DNA from: Candidatus Bathyarchaeota archaeon
Lineage (GTDB): Archaea > Thermoproteota > Bathyarchaeia > Bathyarchaeales > WAQA01
Reading direction: 5' to 3'
Assembly: GCA_015520475.1 (NCBI GenBank)
Contig: WAQA01000076.1
Span: forward strand, 1 to 5,417
Length of the DNA stretch: 5,417 nt
This document shows, piece by piece, positions 1 to 5,360 of this stretch (the first letter of the stretch is position 1; each line of letters begins with the position of its first letter). The notes under the pieces were generated by a model. It saw only the letters and a program-made list of their open reading frames with translations, had not been told where the DNA came from and made no database searches. The translations under genes were made by a program, and so were the position numbers.

Positions 1-1202
1 CCTGGAATCTGCATTCCAGAATCTACGAGTTGCTTAGCAACAGTTCTTGGACTTAGACCTCCAACCTCAAGCCATGTTAATGAGAAGACTACACAGAAGG
101 CTATTAGGATGACGGCGTAGATAAGGGATCTAACCAGTAGCTGTGGACTTCCTATTAGATCCATGAATCCTCTTGGAGCGATAACATAATATGCCAATCC
201 ACCTATAGGCTCAACCCTCCCGGTCCTCGTAGTATTGAATTGCCCAAGCAGGTTTAGGAGGAAGTTTGAGTTATCCCGATTGAAGTTGTTCCATAAGAGC
301 TGGGAGATGAAGAAGATGTTCCCGAAGAGGGCTGAGGCAAAGATTACTGGCAGATTGGAGATGTAGAGGAGTTTTATCGGGTATCTACCTCTGAAACCTC
401 TATAGCGGGCATGGGCTAATGGAATCTCAACCCTTATTCCCTCAGCATATACTACGAAGAGGAAGATGCCTATCGTTGCAAGTAGACCTACAATTGAAGG
501 ATAATTTCTGGGACTCACTATTATATTGTCGATTGGGCTTCCGCTTGCAAGGGCACCTATTAACGCCGATATCACACCGTAAAGCCTGAATGGTTCGCTT
601 CCAGGAGCAGGTACAATGGCGAAGCAGTCCCACATTATACGTTGAGCTACACCGGCCATTATGAAGAGGCTTATCCCGCTTCCAATACCCCATCCCTTCT
701 GAACCATCTCGTCTAGAAGGATTATTATTACTCCAGCGGCTAGGAGCTGAAGGAATATTATTATGGATTGTTTAGGGCCTATATTGCCGAATAGGCCTCC
801 AATCAGATATGCTGAGGCCTGCATCGCCGTCATTATAATTGACAGAACCTTACTTGCACCTGTAAATAGGGCTCTATCCTCTGGATTTGAGAAGTCACAG
901 GATATGAAGCCTGATCCTGCAAGGAGCTGGAGTATTAAGCCTGCAGTGACTATCGGCCCTATCCCCAGCTCCATCAATGTACCTCTACGTGAAGCGAATA
1001 TTATTCGGTAATAGTATAGGGTGTCTTGGGCACCCGCCCTTCCAAGACCATAGAGAGGAACCTCTGACATTATAAAGTACAATATTAGGGCTACAGCTGT
1101 CCAGAAGAGCTTCTCTGTGAATCTAACCTTCCTTTCAGGAGCTTTGACCTCAGGAATTAATCTTGCAAGGGGCTCGAAGGCTTTTAGGAATCTACCTGCC
1201 AC
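1..1202 (-). CDS. secY: Preprotein translocase subunit SecY (Sec61 alpha), C-terminus cut by window edge
   Basis: Channel-forming subunit of the SecYEG/Sec61 translocon in the cytoplasmic membrane, which exports and inserts proteins from docked ribosomes. The frame is open for 400 codons and runs off base 1, so roughly the last tenth to fifth (the final helix and cytoplasmic tail) is missing. Visible in order: an amphipathic N-terminus with PEVKAPERKVRFTEKLFW (residues 17-34), first helix about 33-46, plug/TM2 region ending in GIGPIVTAGLILQLL (80-94), GWGIGSGISLFI (170-181), VVYAEGIRVEIPLA (250-263) followed by the basic cytoplasmic loop RYRGFRGRYPIK (266-277), then PIGGLAYYV (332-340) and the second basic loop LSPRTVAKQL (383-392), both ribosome-contact loops in this family. 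The GTG start at 1202 is the only usual start after an in-frame TGA at 1214-1212, and GAGG lies 7 bases before it. The 67-base gap after rpl15 contains TTAATTAA (1239-1246), too poor a TATA box to call as a promoter. SecY as last gene of the spc cluster is the classic arrangement. Confidence 0.97.
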   Translation of the reverse strand, partial: MAGRFLKAFEPLARLIPEVKAPERKVRFTEKLFWTAVALILYFIMSEVPLYGLGRAGAQDTLYYYRIIFASRRGTLMELGIGPIVTAGLILQLLAGSGFISCDFSNPEDRALFTGASKVLSIIMTAMQASAYLIGGLFGNIGPKQSIIIFLQLLAAGVIIILLDEMVQKGWGIGSGISLFIMAGVAQRIMWDCFAIVPAPGSEPFRLYGVISALIGALASGSPIDNIIVSPRNYPSIVGLLATIGIFLFVVYAEGIRVEIPLAHARYRGFRGRYPIKLLYISNLPVIFASALFGNIFFISQLLWNNFNRDNSNFLLNLLGQFNTTRTGRVEPIGGLAYYVIAPRGFMDLIGSPQLLVRSLIYAVILIAFCVVFSLTWLEVGGLSPRTVAKQLVDSGMQIP

Positions 1203-1269
1203 CAGACTCCCTCAACATTCTCTATAGGACATACATTCTTAATTAATCTTTTATCACTCAGATTAAACA

Positions 1270-1704
1270 TTATTCTTCAGCCAGAATCTTTCCTCCAGCA
1301 GCTTCAATCTTCTTCATCGCCGTTTCAGAGTATGATTCAACGTTTACATGGACAGGAATGTTTATTCGGCCCTTACCTAAAAGCTTATTGTAGCCGAGTT
1401 CTTTAAGGTTTAATTTTAGGGTTTCCCCTTCAGCTAATCCTTTCTCCTGAAGTATCTTCCATGCTAAATCGGCCAGTTCACCGACGTTTATTATTCTAAC
1501 TCTTCTCTTCAGGCTCCTTGGAGATACGAATCCTTTCTTCTTGAAATAGTCCGGTTCATGTGAAAGGACATATGACCATAGATGTTTATGTCTACCAACT
1601 TTCCTCTTACCTTTCGATCCGCTCTTCCTATGTTGACCTACCCTTCCATAACCTTGAGTTCTTGATCCACGTTTCTTCCTGATCTTTCTAAGTTTATGAG
1701 GCAA
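1270..1704 (-). CDS. rpl15: Large-subunit ribosomal protein uL15 (L15, archaeal)
   Basis: Structural protein of the 50S subunit whose long basic N-terminal extension threads into 23S rRNA. The 144-residue product is of normal archaeal length. The N-terminal part has the family signature RGSRTQGYGRVGQHRKSGSK (12-31, a Gly/Arg/Lys-rich rRNA-binding tail). This is followed by WSYVLSHEPDYFKKKGF (43-59), typical of archaeal and eukaryotic uL15, and a C-terminal globular domain with GKGRINIPVHV (110-120) and the terminal AAGGKILAE. The start is TTG at 1704: an in-frame TGA lies two codons upstream (1710-1708), and GGTGA at 1717-1713 is 8 bases ahead. It lies 27 bases after rpl30 and 67 bases before secY, so it is probably co-transcribed with both. 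Confidence 0.97.
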   Translation of the reverse strand: MPHKLRKIRKKRGSRTQGYGRVGQHRKSGSKGKRKVGRHKHLWSYVLSHEPDYFKKKGFVSPRSLKRRVRIINVGELADLAWKILQEKGLAEGETLKLNLKELGYNKLLGKGRINIPVHVNVESYSETAMKKIEAAGGKILAEE

Positions 1705-1712
1705 CCTTCACT

Positions 1713-1717
1713 TCACC
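1713..1717 (-). promoter_or_regulatory. Shine-Dalgarno site of rpl15
   Basis: GGTGA sits 8 bases before the TTG at 1704. It complements the CACC of the archaeal 16S rRNA 3' end and supports the non-AUG start. Confidence 0.7.
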
Positions 1718-1731
1718 ATAAACCCTTCTTT

Positions 1732-2211
1732 TTAAATCATCTTTTTTAGGAGGCTGTTTATTGCCTCCCCCATGTAACCTGTTGATCCTCCCATACTGTA
1801 GCTCTTTTTAATTCCTCCCTTGAAACCTTTCCTCGGAGGATGAAGTCTGAAGACAGGTTTTATGTTTGGTAAACGTTTATATTCGACTTTAAGGCCCCAC
1901 ACGGCCTCCGCCAGATCATCTAATGATTTATAGCCGATCGACCTTGCATATTCATCGGTTAATCTTTTATCACCTATCAATCTCCCCCTCTTCTTAAGTA
2001 GTAGGGAGACGGTTTCTTTTGAGACTTCCCCCCAAGCAATGTAGCTCTGAGCCTTTCTCAGCATTCCAAGGTAGGAGGGGCGGTCATCAATCAGTACGGC
2101 GTGGCAGTTACGGTGGAGGTTCAGCATCTTCAATGTATCAGCTATGTCGCCACGTACATCGCTTATCCCCCGCACCCTCACAGCAGCTATGCATCTACGC
2201 TTCTCTTCCAC
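1732..2211 (-). CDS. rpl30: Large-subunit ribosomal protein uL30 (L30, archaeal long form)
   Basis: Component of the 50S subunit. The archaeal form has a bacterial-like L30 ferredoxin-fold domain plus a C-terminal extension absent in bacteria. Residues 5-60 hold the L30 core (RRCIAAVRVRGISDVRGDI, then LKMLNLHRNCHAVLID and the segment RPSYLGMLRKAQSYIAWG). Residues 75-108 carry RGRLIGDKRLT and a helix, and the C-terminal part has FRLHPPRKGFKGGIKKSY (121-138), the archaeal/eukaryotic signature. The frame is open upstream to a TTG at 2226, but I prefer the GTG at 2211: GGTGA (2223-2219) then sits 7 bases ahead, matching neighbouring genes, and the gene begins two bases after the rps5 stop. The product is 159 residues from 2211 or 164 from 2226. 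A GTG at 2217, overlapping the rps5 TGA, is too close to the SD site. Confidence 0.95.
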   Translation of the reverse strand: MEEKRRCIAAVRVRGISDVRGDIADTLKMLNLHRNCHAVLIDDRPSYLGMLRKAQSYIAWGEVSKETVSLLLKKRGRLIGDKRLTDEYARSIGYKSLDDLAEAVWGLKVEYKRLPNIKPVFRLHPPRKGFKGGIKKSYSMGGSTGYMGEAINSLLKKMI

Positions 2212-2213
2212 TT

Positions 2214-2867
2214 TCACTTCACCCAATCTCTGGGAGTTACAACACTATAAGTTTTCTTAAGGGCGTCGAAGACGGCGTAGGCGAATGATGGAACAGTCCT
2301 GGTTGAACCGTAACTCCTAGTCCAGCAGTCCTTTACTCCAGCAAGCCTCAAGATGACCTTAGCGATTTCGCTTGCAACTAAACCTAACCCTCTAGGCCCA
2401 GGTATAAGCTTAATCTTTACTCCTCCACATTTACCTACAGACTCAAACATTAATGAGTGGGGCTGTCCACAGCCACATTCCCAGCTTCCACATCCCCTCC
2501 TAACCATTGTGATGTTTAGACGGGCATCAGTCGAAGCCTTCTCTATGGCTGTTCTAACCTGAGTTGCCTTACCGGATCCTAATCCTATCAGGCCGTCACC
2601 ATTCCCTATGGCCACTATAGCCTTGAAACGGGATTTCTCACCAGCATCGGTCTGCTTCTGCACGAGACTTATATTTATTACTTCTTCTTGTAAGTTTGGA
2701 AGTAGGATATCGACTATTTGCGGCTCACGTATCTTTAATCCTTCGGTGAATATTTCATGGATCGACGTTATCTTTCCTTCAAGGACCATTCTACCTAAGT
2801 TTGTGCGGGGAGTCCACTCTTGAAGATCTTCCGTTCTCCCCACGACTCTGCTCTTTGTTACACTCAA
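2214..2867 (-). CDS. rps5: Small-subunit ribosomal protein uS5 (S5, archaeal)
   Basis: Protein of the 30S subunit near the mRNA entry site and decoding region, important for accuracy. The 217 residues are normal for an archaeal uS5. An N-terminal stretch has EWTPRTNLGRMVLEGKITSI (17-36), a signature of archaeal/eukaryotic uS5. The double-stranded-RNA-binding-like domain spans about 55-120 with RFKAIVAIGNGDGLIGLGSG (80-99), followed by the Cys-rich segment RGCGSWECGCGQPH (114-127) common in archaeal homologues. The C-terminal domain has IKLIPGPRGLGLV (132-144), IAKVILRLAGVKD and WTRSYGSTRT. The start is TTG at 2867, the first start after an in-frame TAA (2885-2883); GGTGA (2879-2875) is 7 bases ahead. 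A 229-base gap separates it from rpl18, with its own promoter-like motif, so rps5-rpl30-rpl15-secY may form a second transcript. Confidence 0.97.
   Translation of the reverse strand: MSVTKSRVVGRTEDLQEWTPRTNLGRMVLEGKITSIHEIFTEGLKIREPQIVDILLPNLQEEVINISLVQKQTDAGEKSRFKAIVAIGNGDGLIGLGSGKATQVRTAIEKASTDARLNITMVRRGCGSWECGCGQPHSLMFESVGKCGGVKIKLIPGPRGLGLVASEIAKVILRLAGVKDCWTRSYGSTRTVPSFAYAVFDALKKTYSVVTPRDWVK
2219..2223 (-). promoter_or_regulatory. Shine-Dalgarno site of rpl30, inside the rps5 C-terminus
   Basis: GGTGA lies within the last codons of rps5 (Trp-Val-Lys-stop), 7 bases before the GTG at 2211. It decides in favour of that start over the TTG at 2226, which would overlap the site itself. Confidence 0.6.
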
Positions 2868-2874
2868 TCTTCCT

Positions 2875-2879
2875 TCACC
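2875..2879 (-). promoter_or_regulatory. Shine-Dalgarno site of rps5
   Basis: GGTGA sits 7 bases before the TTG at 2867 and supports that start, since no ATG or GTG lies in frame near the N-terminus. Confidence 0.7.
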
Positions 2880-2942
2880 TATTTAGCGCCTATATTCCGA
2901 TTATTTTCGATTATTATGCATTATCGTTAACTGTCCCTTCTC

Positions 2943-2974
2943 CTTAAATGTTTAGGCTGGATATGAAATTTAAG
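2943..2974. repeat. Inverted repeat between the predicted promoter and rps5
   Basis: CTTAAAT (2943-2949) and ATTTAAG (2968-2974) are perfect 7-base inverted copies separated by 18 bases. The centre (about 2958) coincides with the transcription start expected about 27 bases downstream of the TATA-like box at 2982-2989 on the minus strand. It could be an operator or an AU-rich RNA hairpin in a read-through transcript. A chance occurrence in A+T-rich intergenic DNA is also possible. Confidence 0.4.
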
Positions 2975-2981
2975 AATCAAC

Positions 2982-2996
2982 TTATATATGTTTTCG
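2982..2996 (-). promoter_or_regulatory. Candidate archaeal promoter (BRE + TATA) facing rps5
   Basis: On the minus strand the purine-rich GCGAAAAC resembles a BRE and leads directly into ATATATAA, a good archaeal TATA box. A start about 25-27 bases downstream would fall near 2957, giving a leader of about 90 bases before rps5. A promoter here fits the unusual 229-base break in the operon. The A+T core is nearly symmetrical, so it could in principle also serve the plus strand, but the BRE-like bases are on the rps5-facing side. Prediction from motif and position only. Confidence 0.45.
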
Positions 2997-3082
2997 CTCC
3001 ACTTCGAGCACTTACATCTTGATGCTCTATTGCTACGGATCAATCTATCCGTTGTAGGTGACCATTCACGGATGCAGTGGAG
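2997..3082 (-). other. Putative structured RNA element between rpl18 and rps5
   Basis: The ends of this 86-base segment are a perfect 7-bp inverted repeat (CTCCACT at 2997-3003, AGTGGAG at 3076-3082). Inside lie three more potential hairpins: GTGA/TCAC with a 4-base loop (3058-3069), ACGGAT/ATCCGT with a 6-base loop (3035-3052, extendable by C-G, U-A and G-U pairs beyond one U-U mismatch to about 3030-3057), and GAGCA/TGCTC with a 12-base loop (3006-3027). Together they make a cloverleaf-like closed structure. It is not a recognisable tRNA: no T-loop consensus, no G-G in the D-loop, no 7-base anticodon loop. It is also not a 5S rRNA. It starts 14 bases after the rpl18 stop and ends next to a TATA-like box. 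Strand is assigned from operon direction; the pairing is nearly as good on the plus strand. No known family recognised. Confidence 0.4.
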
Positions 3083-3096
3083 GATTGGAAAGACTA

Positions 3097-3720
3097 TTAT
3101 CCACTGTTTCTTAGAGAACCACTGCTCTTATTGAATGCTGAAAGTATTCTCTCTTTAGTTTCATGGAAGTGTTTAGGGAGATCTTCTGGGGGAAGATTGT
3201 TTGATAGGTAATTTGAGAATCTACGTTCATACAGTTCTTTATCGGTTGATGCGAGGTTAGATGCGTAATTCGCTATGTGCCGTCCCTCCACACGTTCATC
3301 ATCAGGCAGTATATCCTCGTCATGTGGAACCATCACTCCAGCCTCAATGAAGCCCTTTATCGCAGCGAATACTCTAGCGCCCTTTGATGGTGAATGTAGA
3401 CCTATGTCTGGAACAGCTTCCTTGATTCCTTTCTCAGCAGCCCTCAACCCGCAGAGTAGCCCCGTGAGGAATGCTGCTGGAAGATTCCCGCAGCCAGCGC
3501 GCCACCCATAATCTCTAACGAGCTCCCTTGAATGCGCTGAGACTATAACTTTGTCGCCGATAACCTTGGCTTCTATGAGCTGCGCCGTGAAGTGTTTAAG
3601 TGAGCCTCTAACGACGAGGCGGGGGAGACGTGACAGCAGAAGCCTTTTACGCTGTCTATAATCGGTCTTCCCTTCCCTTCGCCTCCTGAACGGAACATTA
3701 TATCGTGGACCCTTAGCCAT
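3097..3720 (-). CDS. rpl18: Large-subunit ribosomal protein uL18 (L18, archaeal; 5S rRNA-binding)
   Basis: Binds 5S rRNA and anchors it in the central protuberance of the 50S subunit. The 207-residue product matches the long archaeal/eukaryotic form. It opens with GPRYNVPFRRRREGKTDY (4-21) and a basic stretch RQRKRLLLSRLPRLVVRGS (22-40), followed by the core with VSAHSRELVRDYGW (60-73) and NLPAAFLTGLLCGLRA (79-94). The archaeal extension PSKGARVFAAIKGFIEAG (111-128), VPHDEDILPDDERVEGRHIA (131-150) and a charged C-terminal tail follow. I choose the ATG at 3720: it overlaps the rpl19e stop by one base (TGATG) and has GGAGG (3733-3729) 8 bases ahead. A TTG directly before it (3723) would add one residue. 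This is one of only two ATG starts in the window. The gene is followed by an exceptional 229-base gap. Confidence 0.97.
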   Translation of the reverse strand: MAKGPRYNVPFRRRREGKTDYRQRKRLLLSRLPRLVVRGSLKHFTAQLIEAKVIGDKVIVSAHSRELVRDYGWRAGCGNLPAAFLTGLLCGLRAAEKGIKEAVPDIGLHSPSKGARVFAAIKGFIEAGVMVPHDEDILPDDERVEGRHIANYASNLASTDKELYERRFSNYLSNNLPPEDLPKHFHETKERILSAFNKSSGSLRNSG

Positions 3721-4172
3721 CAACGCCTCCTCCTGAGATTATTTGCGTCGATGTATCTTTCTAGATCAGCAACGGACTTGAAGACTCCGCTGCTTGACAT
3801 TATATAGAGCCTCCTGTAACTCTTCACCGATATTAGACGGTTCTCTTTCAGCTCTCTAAGTCTCTTTCTCAAAGCCCTAATCTTTCTGATCCACATCTCT
3901 TTTCTGGATACTCTGGCTGTCGGTGGACCGGATCTGCTTCCAGGCCCTCTCCTCCTCCCCTTCTTTCTCTTCTCATGTAATATTCTTGCACGGGCCCTAC
4001 TTGTTCCCTTCTCTGGGAGACGGCGTATAACCTTCTCATGGATAAGTCTCCTTACATCATCCCTTGTAATAGCTGCTTCGACATCCTCTATCCTTTCAGG
4101 ATCTATCCAGATCCTATTAATGCCTACCTTAAGAATCTCAGCAGCCATTCTACGTTGACTCTTTAAACTCAA
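3720..4172 (-). CDS. rpl19e: Large-subunit ribosomal protein eL19 (L19e)
   Basis: Archaeal/eukaryotic-specific 50S protein, mostly helical and very basic, with a long arm extending over the subunit. From the TTG at 4172 the product is 150 residues, the usual archaeal length. It begins with the family N-terminus SLKSQRRMAAEILKVGINR (2-20), then IWIDPERIEDVEAAITRDDV (21-40), a basic linker RARILHEKRKKGRRRGPGSR (61-80) with SGPP, and the second helical region WIRKIRALRKRLRELKENR (94-112) followed by YRRLYIMSSSGVF (119-131). The frame stays open to an ATG at 4199 that overlaps the rpl32e stop (ATGA). However, GGTGA (4184-4180) lies exactly 7 bases before the TTG, and known eL19 proteins start at this motif, so the nine extra residues are probably not translated. 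The ATG alternative cannot be excluded. Confidence 0.95.
   Translation of the reverse strand: MSLKSQRRMAAEILKVGINRIWIDPERIEDVEAAITRDDVRRLIHEKVIRRLPEKGTSRARARILHEKRKKGRRRGPGSRSGPPTARVSRKEMWIRKIRALRKRLRELKENRLISVKSYRRLYIMSSSGVFKSVADLERYIDANNLRRRR
3729..3733 (-). promoter_or_regulatory. Shine-Dalgarno site of rpl18
   Basis: GGAGG, within an AGGAGGAGG run that also encodes the Arg-rich C-terminus of eL19, lies 8 bases before the ATG at 3720. It supports that start over the adjacent TTG at 3723. Confidence 0.6.
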
Positions 4173-4179
4173 CCTTCCA

Positions 4180-4184
4180 TCACC
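4180..4184 (-). promoter_or_regulatory. Shine-Dalgarno site that decides the rpl19e start
   Basis: GGTGA sits 7 bases before the TTG at 4172. The upstream ATG at 4199 has no comparable site at a suitable distance; the nearest GAGGA is about 15 bases ahead of it. Confidence 0.6.
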
Positions 4185-4195
4185 CCGGATTGTTA

Positions 4196-4633
4196 TCATG
4201 TCTGTTGGGATGCTTCCTCAACTATCTCCTCTATCTCCCTAGCCTCTGATACTCCAGGATTTAATATGTGTATCCCCATCTCCCTAGCCTTATTTATTAT
4301 TTCAATCCTCTTTCTCCCGCCGATCGTATGCGCTATCCTGATAGCCTCAACTTCAGGATTAACCATTTCAAGATCCTTTATGCTTGAAACCCTAACTTCT
4401 CTGAAGCCTGAGGGGTGAAGGCCTCTTATCTCCTTTGGGTTTCGATATCCCTTGTTAGGTGAGGGAGGCCACCCCTTCACCTTCATTCTCATCTTACTAT
4501 CTATCCCCCTAGGCCTCCTCCAGTTCTCCTTGATCCGCTTATATCTCCAGCTCTCTTGACGTTTAAACTCCGGTATCTTCCTCTTTTTTATGGTGGCGCC
4601 CAGCTGCTTCTTCACTTCTTTATCTTCACTCAA
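4196..4633 (-). CDS. rpl32e: Large-subunit ribosomal protein eL32 (L32e)
   Basis: Archaeal/eukaryotic-specific protein of the 50S subunit, bound to 23S rRNA. From the TTG at 4633 it has 145 residues. The signature region is FKRQESWRYKRIKENWRRPR (23-42) followed by GIDSKMRMKVKGWPPSPNKG (43-62). Then come GLHPSGFREVRVSS (71-84), RIAHTIGGRKRIEIINKARE (99-118) and a C-terminal GIHILNP (120-126) with an acidic helix. The frame is open upstream to a TTG at 4675, with an ATG at 4657, but those codons lie inside rpl6 in another frame and have no SD site. The TTG at 4633 has GGGGA (4645-4641) 7 bases ahead and gives an 8-base overlap with rpl6. The 3' end overlaps the longest rpl19e frame by ATGA. Confidence 0.94.
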   Translation of the reverse strand: MSEDKEVKKQLGATIKKRKIPEFKRQESWRYKRIKENWRRPRGIDSKMRMKVKGWPPSPNKGYRNPKEIRGLHPSGFREVRVSSIKDLEMVNPEVEAIRIAHTIGGRKRIEIINKAREMGIHILNPGVSEAREIEEIVEEASQQT

Positions 4634-5177
4634 TCTCCATTCCCCTCTTACGTTCATAGAGGTATATTCCGTCAAGGAAGACTCTTGGATCCTTCTTTTT
4701 AACTTTTGTAGCTTGTTCTATATTCGCTGCGGTCTGACTTACATCCTCAAGGTTTATGCCTTGAACGATAACATCCTCGCTTTGAACGATAACTTTTGTA
4801 TCGCCTCTTATCTCGGCTACTCGACTACTCTTCTCTCCAATAAAGTTCTCTATTATAACCTTTTTGTCTTCAACTTTAACTGAGATTGGAAAGTGTGAGA
4901 ACACTATCTTTAGCTTATAAGTGAAGCCTTCACTCACGCCTATAATCATATTCCTTATATGTGCAGCTACAGTTCCGGTTATTGCAGCCTCCTTCTTTCT
5001 AGGCCATTCACTCTGAACCTTGACTGTGTTACCTTCTAGGCTTATCGAGACCGGAGCATAAGAGAAATCTCTAACCAATCGACCCTTCTCTCCGATAACC
5101 TCAACTCTCTTACCGTCGATTTTAACTTGTACGTTGTCCGGAACCTCAACCGTCCTTAACTCTAACAGACGACGCAT
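4626..5177 (-). CDS. rpl6: Large-subunit ribosomal protein uL6 (L6, archaeal)
   Basis: Protein of the 50S subunit near the factor-binding (sarcin-ricin) region, built of two similar L6 domains. The 183 residues are normal for archaea. Domain 1 (about 1-83) has VPDNVQVKIDGKRVEVIGEK (12-31), where VEVIGEKG is typical, and ends at RNMIIGVSEGFTYKLKIVFS (75-94), the characteristic hinge. Domain 2 (about 84-175) has HFPISVKVEDKKVIIENFIG (95-114), the nucleic-acid-binding segment GINLEDVSQTAANIEQATKV (140-159) and the C-terminal FLDGIYLYERK (167-177). The ATG at 5177 follows a near-perfect SD site. The gene appears to be the first of a promoter-led unit, separated by 219 bases from the gene upstream, whereas in many archaea it directly follows rps8. 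Confidence 0.97.
   Translation of the reverse strand: MRRLLELRTVEVPDNVQVKIDGKRVEVIGEKGRLVRDFSYAPVSISLEGNTVKVQSEWPRKKEAAITGTVAAHIRNMIIGVSEGFTYKLKIVFSHFPISVKVEDKKVIIENFIGEKSSRVAEIRGDTKVIVQSEDVIVQGINLEDVSQTAANIEQATKVKKKDPRVFLDGIYLYERKRGMEIE
4641..4645 (-). promoter_or_regulatory. Probable Shine-Dalgarno site of rpl32e
   Basis: GGGGA, 7 bases before the TTG at 4633, is a one-base variant of the GGTGA seen before other genes of the operon. It lies within the rpl6 C-terminal codons. Weaker than the other sites. Confidence 0.4.
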
Positions 5178-5184
5178 CTTTACC

Positions 5185-5193
5185 GGATCACCT
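5185..5193 (-). promoter_or_regulatory. Very strong Shine-Dalgarno site of rpl6
   Basis: AGGTGATCC is a nine-base complement of the archaeal 16S rRNA 3' end (GGATCACCT). It is the strongest SD site in the window and is placed just before the ATG at 5177. Part of it (ATCC, 5188-5185) can also pair with CGGAT at 5211-5207 in the leader. Confidence 0.8.
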
Positions 5194-5196
5194 AGA

Positions 5197-5206
5197 GGAC
5201 ATGTCC
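5197..5206. repeat. Perfect 10-bp palindrome in the rpl6 leader
   Basis: GGACATGTCC is its own reverse complement. It lies between the predicted transcription start (about 5218) and the SD site, a position where archaeal repressors often bind. As RNA it would form only a weak hairpin, so a DNA operator is the likelier reading. A single 10-bp palindrome can also arise by chance. Confidence 0.4.
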
Positions 5207-5241
5207 ATCCGAATAGTAGGGAGAATATAGATAGACTAAGA

Positions 5242-5253
5242 TATAAATTTCCC
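5242..5253 (-). promoter_or_regulatory. Candidate archaeal promoter (BRE + TATA) of the rpl6 unit
   Basis: On the minus strand GGGAA (5253-5249) followed by ATTTATAT (5249-5242) reads as a BRE-like purine stretch running into a TATA box. A start about 26 bases downstream falls near 5218, giving a leader of about 40 bases to the rpl6 ATG. The motif and spacing fit archaeal promoters well, and it lies in a 219-base gap inside an otherwise packed operon. Confidence 0.55.
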
Positions 5254-5360
5254 CTTTCAGCATTCCCATGATTTTATTATAGGATTCTCTAGGAGTACAT
5301 TCTGGATAGGTTGGGGAGGCATTGTTCAGCCGTTGGATCCTTCAAGATGAGAGGGATACT

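Noticed and set aside
442..693. Open frame of 83 codons on the minus strand inside secY
   Set aside because: It lies in another frame of the clearly conserved SecY coding sequence, and its Cys/Arg-rich product has no protein-like signature.
763..1011. Plus-strand open frame of 82 codons opposite secY
   Set aside because: Antisense to SecY transmembrane segments, with no SD site or recognisable domain. Similar plus-strand frames at 2019-2288, 2353-2562, 2608-2823, 3275-3511 and 4590-4883 lie opposite the ribosomal genes and were rejected likewise.
1239..1246. TTAATTAA as a promoter of secY in the rpl15-secY gap
   Set aside because: The placement would be suitable, but it differs from the archaeal TATA consensus, and the 67-base gap is compatible with simple co-transcription.
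2997..3082. tRNA gene (7-bp closing stem with three inner hairpins)
   Set aside because: On neither strand is there a T-arm with a TTCRA-type loop next to the closing stem, a D-loop with paired G's, or a 7-base anticodon loop. The hairpin lengths do not fit even allowing for an intron.
2997..3082. H/ACA or C/D guide RNA
   Set aside because: An ACA lies 5 bases after the closing stem on the minus strand, but several inner hairpins replace the single pocketed hairpin of archaeal H/ACA RNAs. No C/D box pair (RUGAUGA with CUGA) is visible.
5257..5322. Minus-strand open frame of 21 codons starting with ATG upstream of rpl6
   Set aside because: It has no Shine-Dalgarno site and no recognisable protein features, and it overlaps the predicted BRE/TATA region; probably chance.
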